This document shows positions 60,022-64,000 of a stretch of DNA of 64,000 nucleotides, in pieces. The number at the start of each line of letters is the position of its first letter. Within the stretch, counting starts at the first letter, position 1. The position numbers and the translations under genes are program-made. Below the pieces are notes generated by a model. That model saw nothing but the letters and a program-made list of their open reading frames with translations, was not told the origin of the DNA and did no database searches. The DNA is taken from positions 744,001 through 808,000 of the forward strand of contig NZ_JAGPXN010000001.1 in NCBI RefSeq assembly GCF_018070575.1, read 5' to 3'. The stretch comes from Micromonospora sp. C31 (GTDB taxonomy: Bacteria; Actinomycetota; Actinomycetes; Mycobacteriales; Micromonosporaceae).

Positions 60022-60054
60022 ATTCACCGCCCGTTCACCCGCCGTTCACTTACG
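60022..60054 (+). promoter_or_regulatory. Three-unit PHO box before the DUF47-pit operon
   Basis: ATTCACCGCCC, GTTCACCCGCC and GTTCACTTACG are three contiguous 11-bp direct repeats. They lie 116 bp upstream of the minus-strand DUF47 start, are read on the plus strand (opposite to the operon), and overlap the last 5 bp of ppk2. Confidence 0.75.
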
Positions 60055-61126
60055 ACGTTCTCTCGGGTCTCAGCAGCCGCTCCCGTTCGTGCCGGACGTC
60101 GAAGCCGGCAGGCGGATACCCGAGATCGAGAGTGTCGAACGTCTCACGAAGCAGGTGCGCGACGGCCCAGTCGCGGAACCACTTGCGGTCCGCCGGCACC
60201 ACGTACCAGGGCGCGGCGTCCGTGCCGCACCGGCTCAGGGCCTCGGCGTACGCGGCCTGGTAATCGTCCCAGCGAGCACGGGCGTCGATGTCCGACGGGT
60301 CGTACTTCCAGTGCTTGCGCGGCTCGTCCAGCCGCTCCAGCAGCCGCCGGCCCTGCTCGGCGTACGAGATGTGCAGCAGCACCTTGACCAGGACCACCCC
60401 CGCGTCGGCCTGCTCCCGCTCGAAGGCGTTGATCTCGTCGTACCTGGCCCGCCAGATCGACTCGGGGACCAGCGACTCGACGCGCGCCACGAGCACGTCC
60501 TCGTAGTGCGAGCGGTTGAAGACACCGACGTACCCGGGCGGCGGCAGCGCCCGCCGGATCCGCCACAGGAAGTCGTGCCGCAACTCCTCGGGGGTGGGCG
60601 GACCGAACGAGCGGACGTGCAGACCCAGCGGGTTCATCGCGCCGGCCACACGCTTGACGGTGCCGTCCTTGCCCCCGCAGTCCATCGCCTGGAGCACCAA
60701 CAGCACCCGGCGCCCGCCAGCCGCAGCGAGCCCGTCCCCGCCGGCAGCCATGGGCTCCCCGGCGCGGGCATCCGCACCCGGCCCCGCCACGCCGGCAGCC
60801 GCACCCGGCCCTTCCCCACCGGCAGCCGTGCCGACGGGCTGGCCCGCCTGCCGCGCCTTCGCGTCGGCGAAGAGCATCTCCTGCTGCCTGCCCAGTTCCG
60901 CGCCGATCAGCGCGACCTGGCCGCGGGCCCACTCCTTGCGCTGCGGGCCGGTCACCTCCGGCCCGGGCAGCCCGGGCGTCGACCGGGGATCGACCGACCC
61001 GAGATCGACCGCCCTGCCCGGCGTCATCCGCAGCAGCTCCCGCATGGTCCCGGCGACCGGCCGCACGACACCGCCGGCCCCGTCCACGGCATCGCGGCCC
61101 ACGCCGCCCTCCTCAGTCGCTCGCAT
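60050..61126 (-). CDS. ppk2: Polyphosphate kinase 2 family protein
   Basis: A 358-residue PPK2. Walker A-like MDCGGKDGTVKRV (about residue 165), the FNRSHYEDVL Walker B and KHWKYDPSD lid are complete. PPK2 moves phosphate between polyphosphate and nucleotides (ADP or GDP). Between the N-terminal helix and the nucleotide strand (about residues 105-150) lies a Gly/Ala/Pro-rich insert of roughly 40 residues that most homologues lack. ATG at 61126 is used; MRELLRM further in is an alternative. It is next to the pit operon, in keeping with phosphate storage. Confidence 0.85.
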   Translation of the reverse strand: MRATEEGGVGRDAVDGAGGVVRPVAGTMRELLRMTPGRAVDLGSVDPRSTPGLPGPEVTGPQRKEWARGQVALIGAELGRQQEMLFADAKARQAGQPVGTAAGGEGPGAAAGVAGPGADARAGEPMAAGGDGLAAAGGRRVLLVLQAMDCGGKDGTVKRVAGAMNPLGLHVRSFGPPTPEELRHDFLWRIRRALPPPGYVGVFNRSHYEDVLVARVESLVPESIWRARYDEINAFEREQADAGVVLVKVLLHISYAEQGRRLLERLDEPRKHWKYDPSDIDARARWDDYQAAYAEALSRCGTDAAPWYVVPADRKWFRDWAVAHLLRETFDTLDLGYPPAGFDVRHERERLLRPERTS

Positions 61127-61490
61127 CCTCGGATCATCACCCACATCCGCCCCAACCGCCCGCCAACCCCGCCCCGGCCCCTGCGGCGGGGCGCGGGGTG
61201 TGGGACGGGGCGCGGGGGCGGGGGCGAGGGTCGGGGCTTCGACTGGGGCAGGTGCGGGTGCAGGGGGCGAGGGCCGCCCGCGCCCCGTCCCGCACCCGCA
61301 CCCGCACCCGCACCCGCACCCGCACCCGCACCCGTGATCATGAACTCGCGGGTGGGCGAGAATCGCTGCTTCCCCCGTTACGCGGGGCACCACAACTGCC
61401 CGATCGCCCCCGATCCTGGCGGGCCGGGTGCGGGGGCTGGAGAATCGGGGCGCGGTGGAGCGCGGCGGCAGAGCAGGGCGGGAGGGCGGC
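61127..61490. other. Intergenic region before the sigma factor gene
   Basis: 364 bp between divergent genes. It has a GGGGCGCGGGG-rich stretch (61180-61290), a hexanucleotide run (61291-61334), then an imperfect palindrome from GTGATCATGAACTCGCGG (about 61333) to CACCACAACTGCCCGATC (about 61407), possibly a decayed repeat element. No clear gene. GTG codons at 61428 and 61455 are alternative sigma starts. Confidence 0.4.
61291..61334. repeat. CGCACC hexanucleotide repeat
   Basis: Seven tandem copies of CGCACC plus two bases, uninterrupted, 157 bp upstream of the sigma factor start. Such tracts can gain or lose units by slippage. It lies outside any gene that I can support. Confidence 0.88.
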
Positions 61491-62456
61491 GTGGGGGAAC
61501 TGGTGGCCGAGTTCGAGGCCGAGCGGGGGCGGCTGCTGGGGGTGGCGCACCGGATGCTGGGCAGCCGCAGCGAGGCGGAGGACGCCGTGCAGGAGACCTG
61601 GCTGCGGTACGCCGCCGCGCTCGCCGACCCGGCGGCCCGCGCCGAGATCCGGCACCTGGGCGCCTGGCTCACCACCACCTGCGCCCGGATCTGCCTGGAC
61701 GTGCTCCGCTCGGCGCGGGTACGGCGGGAGGCGTACCCGGGTCAGTGGCTGCCGGAGCCCGTGGTGACGCCGCTCGACCAGGGCCCGCGCCCCGACGGCT
61801 TCGCGCCCGACCCGGCCGATCGGGCGGTCCGCGCCGACCAGGTGGGCACCGCCCTGCTGGTGGTGCTGGAGCGGCTCGCACCGGAGCAGCGGGTCGCCTT
61901 CGTGCTGCACGACGTCTTCGCCGTGCCGTTCTCCCAGATCGCCGAGGTGCTCGGTACGACCGACGCCGCAGCTCGTCAGCTCGCCTCCCGGGCCCGCCGG
62001 GCGGTGCACGCGCCCGACGCGCCCCGGCACACCGCCGACGCGGTCGAGCAGCGCCGGGTGCTCGCCGCCTTCGTGGCCGCCGTCGAGTCGGGCGACCTGG
62101 CCGCGCTGGTGCGGGTGCTCGCCCCGGACGTGGTCGCCGTCGGCGACAGCGGCGGCCACTTCCCGGCGGCCCGACGCCCGGTGCTAGGTGCCGACGCGGT
62201 GGCCCGCTTCATGCTGGGCCTGTTCGGCCGGGCCGGCCGCTACGGCGGCACGCTGCGCGCCCGCCGCGTGCTGGTCGACGGGGTGGAGGGCCTGCACCTG
62301 GAGAGCCGGCACTCGGACGGACGGCCGCTGCGGGTGGTCGCCGCCCTCGCGGTGCACGAGGGCCGGGTGACCGCGATCTTCCACCAGCTCAATCCGGAGA
62401 AGCTGGGTGATCTGCCGGCGCTGGCGGCCGAGGACGGCTGGCCGCCGCGCTGGTGA
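61491..62456 (+). CDS. ECF41-type sigma factor (SigJ-like) with SnoaL domain
   Basis: A 321-residue sigma factor. Residues about 5-75 form sigma region 2 (FEAERGRLLGVAHRMLGSRSEAEDAVQ), about 120-180 region 4 (LAPEQRVAFVLHDVFAVPFSQIAEVLG), and the last 110 residues a SnoaL-like domain that in ECF41 proteins regulates activity in place of an anti-sigma factor. ECF41 genes usually sit by a carboxymuconolactone decarboxylase or oxidoreductase gene; none is adjacent here. GTG at 61491 is preferred: GGGAGGG lies 4-5 nt before it. Confidence 0.85.
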   Translation: MGELVAEFEAERGRLLGVAHRMLGSRSEAEDAVQETWLRYAAALADPAARAEIRHLGAWLTTTCARICLDVLRSARVRREAYPGQWLPEPVVTPLDQGPRPDGFAPDPADRAVRADQVGTALLVVLERLAPEQRVAFVLHDVFAVPFSQIAEVLGTTDAAARQLASRARRAVHAPDAPRHTADAVEQRRVLAAFVAAVESGDLAALVRVLAPDVVAVGDSGGHFPAARRPVLGADAVARFMLGLFGRAGRYGGTLRARRVLVDGVEGLHLESRHSDGRPLRVVAALAVHEGRVTAIFHQLNPEKLGDLPALAAEDGWPPRW

Positions 62457-62513
62457 CGCCCGGGGGTTCCGCCACCCGGCCGGCCCTGATCCGTCGGGCG
62501 GTCGCGCCGGCGG

Positions 62514-63020
62514 TCAGACCACCAGGGCCAGCCACTTGCGGTACGAGGTGGCGAACGGCTCGGTGCCGTCGCCCAGCGCGTCGAGGAGCCATCGGGCCGC
62601 CGCCTCGGCCTGCGTCACCACGTCGTCGGGGTAGCCGAAGCGGGCCTGGTGCTCGGCGAACTCGTCCTCGTCGCGCAACTCCACCAGACCGGTGGCCCGG
62701 CGGCGCACCACGTCGAGGTCGAGGTCGATGAGGTGGACGGTGTCGTCGTTCTCCCAGCGGGCCGGGCTGGCGATGTCGCAGTAGACCTCGCTGGTCCGTG
62801 GTGGTGGATTGAACATGCCGGTCCACCAGGCCTGGTGCGGCACCAGGAGGACGAACGGGATCTGCTCCACCGACGGCCGGCCGTGGTAGACGGACTTCGT
62901 GCCCTCGGGCACGCCGAGCCAGACGCCGAGATCGTCCTCGGCGAGGCGGCGGGCCGGGTAGTCACGGTGGGCGCTGCCGTCGTACTTGCGGTAGATCACG
63001 CGGACCACGTCGCTCGGCAT
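62514..63020 (-). CDS. DUF402 domain protein
   Basis: A 168-residue protein with the DUF402 beta-barrel (FVLLVPHQAWWTGMFN, SEVYCDIASPARWENDDTVHLIDLDLDVV). Related actinobacterial proteins (FomD-like and Ntdp-type nucleoside phosphate phosphatases) are metal-dependent phosphohydrolases acting on nucleotides; the substrate here is not known. ATG at 63020 with TAGGGT (63032-63027) 6 nt upstream (leaderless). Confidence 0.8.
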   Translation of the reverse strand: MPSDVVRVIYRKYDGSAHRDYPARRLAEDDLGVWLGVPEGTKSVYHGRPSVEQIPFVLLVPHQAWWTGMFNPPPRTSEVYCDIASPARWENDDTVHLIDLDLDVVRRRATGLVELRDEDEFAEHQARFGYPDDVVTQAEAAARWLLDALGDGTEPFATSYRKWLALVV

Positions 63021-63156
63021 GATCGCACCCTAACCGATACCGCCCATCCGTCGCCGCACGGAAGTGACCGGACGCGGTCGACCGGAGACCGTACCGTGAC
63101 GACGCCACGCCCGGATCGGCGCGGCCGGTGTCGGGGACGGCGGGTACCGTCGCACG

Positions 63157-64000
63157 GTGACTCCGCGCCTCACCACCGGTTCCGCCACCCCCTCGCCCCG
63201 CACCGGAGGCCGGCGGCGGGGCGCCCGGCCGAGCGGGGTGGAGCTGCTGGCCGCCGCGGTCGGCGCGGTGCCGGGCGGGGCGGCGCGCCCCGGCCAGCAG
63301 CAGATGGCGACGGCCATCGAGGAGTGTGTGCAGGCGCGCGAGCACCTGCTGGTGCAGGCCGGCACGGGCACCGGCAAGTCGCTGGCCTACCTGACGCCCG
63401 CGCTGACTGTGGATGGTCCGGTGGTGGTCTCCACCGCCACCCTGGCTTTGCAGTCCCAACTGGTCGATCACGACCTGCCCCGGCTCGCCGACGCCGTGGA
63501 GCCGGTGCTCGGCCGGCGGCCCACCTTCGCGGTGCTGAAGGGGCGGCACCACTACCTCTGCCTGGCCCGGCTGGACAACTCCACCGAGGACGAGCCGGAG
63601 GACACTCTCTTCGACGCCCCGGCCGCGCGCCCCGGCGGCGGCACCAGGTGGCTCGGCGAGGCGGGGCGGCTCGGCAGGCAGGTCCAGCGGCTGCGCGACT
63701 GGGCGGAGAAGACCGACACCGGCGACCGCGACGAGCTGGACCCGGGCGTCGACGACCAGGCCTGGCGGCTGGCCTCCATGCCGGCCCGCGAGTGCGTCGG
63801 CGCGTCCCGCTGCCCGTTCGGCGCGGAGTGCTTCGCCGAGGCGTCCCGGGCCCGCGCCCGGGAGGCCGACATCGTGGTCACCAACCACAGCCTGCTCGCG
63901 GTCGACATGCTCGCCGGCCGGCACATCGTGCCACCGCACAAGCTGCTCATCGTCGACGAGGCGCACGAGTTGGCCGACCGGGTCTCCTCCGCGGCGCAGG
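63157..64000 (+). CDS. dinG: DinG-type ATP-dependent DNA helicase (cut by window edge)
   Basis: 281 codons are visible and the gene runs off the end. QAGTGTGKSLAYL is the Walker A motif, the Cys set in KGRHHYLCLA and ECVGASRCPFGAECF fits the iron-sulfur cluster of XPD/DinG-like helicases, and LLIVDEAHELAD is the DEAH box. DinG unwinds D-loops and DNA-RNA hybrids during repair. GTG at 63157 with TACCGT (63145-63150) 6 nt upstream, so probably leaderless. Confidence 0.88.
   Translation, partial: MTPRLTTGSATPSPRTGGRRRGARPSGVELLAAAVGAVPGGAARPGQQQMATAIEECVQAREHLLVQAGTGTGKSLAYLTPALTVDGPVVVSTATLALQSQLVDHDLPRLADAVEPVLGRRPTFAVLKGRHHYLCLARLDNSTEDEPEDTLFDAPAARPGGGTRWLGEAGRLGRQVQRLRDWAEKTDTGDRDELDPGVDDQAWRLASMPARECVGASRCPFGAECFAEASRARAREADIVVTNHSLLAVDMLAGRHIVPPHKLLIVDEAHELADRVSSAAQ

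Noticed and set aside
61137..61337. Frames encoding repeated His-Pro, Arg-Thr or Gly-Ala peptides near 61.3 kb
   Set aside because: They are translations of the CGCACC hexanucleotide tract and have no start signals.

Overview
The window is about 72-75% G+C by eye, uses GTG (and one TTG) starts freely, and is packed with genes on both strands. The protein set (SenX3-RegX3, MshA and MshD of mycothiol synthesis, GlnR, CebEFG/BglC/CebR, an HbhA-like protein, WYL and CGNR regulators) points to a chromosomal segment of a mycelial actinomycete. The gene content and repeat families suggest Micromonosporaceae, most likely Micromonospora; the genus is an inference. There are no rRNA or tRNA genes, transposases, phage genes or CRISPR arrays.

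Layout. 1-5 kb: the end of an M20 peptidase, a YbdK-type carboxylate-amine ligase, a nitroreductase, a flavin monooxygenase-like protein and a Cys-rich protein. 5-19 kb: regX3-senX3, phoU, gpmA, two paralogous MFS transporters, a candidate structured RNA, a histone-H1-like nucleoid protein, a YbjN protein, mshA, a short-chain dehydrogenase, a methyltransferase-like protein and murB. This block, with the XRE/HbhA/DUF2516 genes at 32.6-34.5 kb, keeps much of the gene content of the Mycobacterium tuberculosis Rv0474-Rv0491 region. 19-25 kb: a cellobiose uptake and hydrolysis operon (cebEFG-bglC-cebR) with two palindromic operators. 25-35 kb: small enzymes and regulators, with two gene remnants (a macro-domain protein and an AlaX-type editing protein). 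35-46 kb: asparaginase, BKACE, ygfZ-fur, pabC, a nitrobindin-like protein reached through a chain of mini-ORFs, DsrE, SCP2 and debranching-enzyme genes, and a sulfurtransferase operon behind a Cys-rich leader peptide. 46-51 kb: an LmeA-like protein, GlnR, a polysaccharide deacetylase and MshD. 51-61 kb: pstSCAB, then a DUF47-pit operon and a PPK2 polyphosphate kinase. 61-64 kb: an ECF41-type sigma factor, a DUF402 protein and the start of a DinG-type helicase.

How the parts connect. Phosphate is the main theme: sensor (SenX3), regulator (RegX3), PhoU, high-affinity uptake (PstSCAB), low-affinity uptake (Pit with its DUF47 partner) and polyphosphate kinase all lie here. GTTCAC(C/T) repeats stand before phoU, pstS and the pit operon; before pstS and pit they lie on a clear 11-bp register, and before phoU the register is partial. 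Mycothiol is the second theme: MshA, MshD and a protein of the mycothiol-dependent maleylpyruvate isomerase family.

Two patterns run across the window. About 25 genes have a TANNNT-like -10 element only 6-8 bp before the start codon, which predicts leaderless mRNAs. Six copies of a roughly 60-bp palindrome sit at or near the 3' ends of genes. The most novel-looking items are a roughly 215-nt structured RNA candidate at 11.8-12.0 kb, the chain of overlapping mini-ORFs at 40.5-40.7 kb, and divergent leaderless genes that share one overlapping -10 element.
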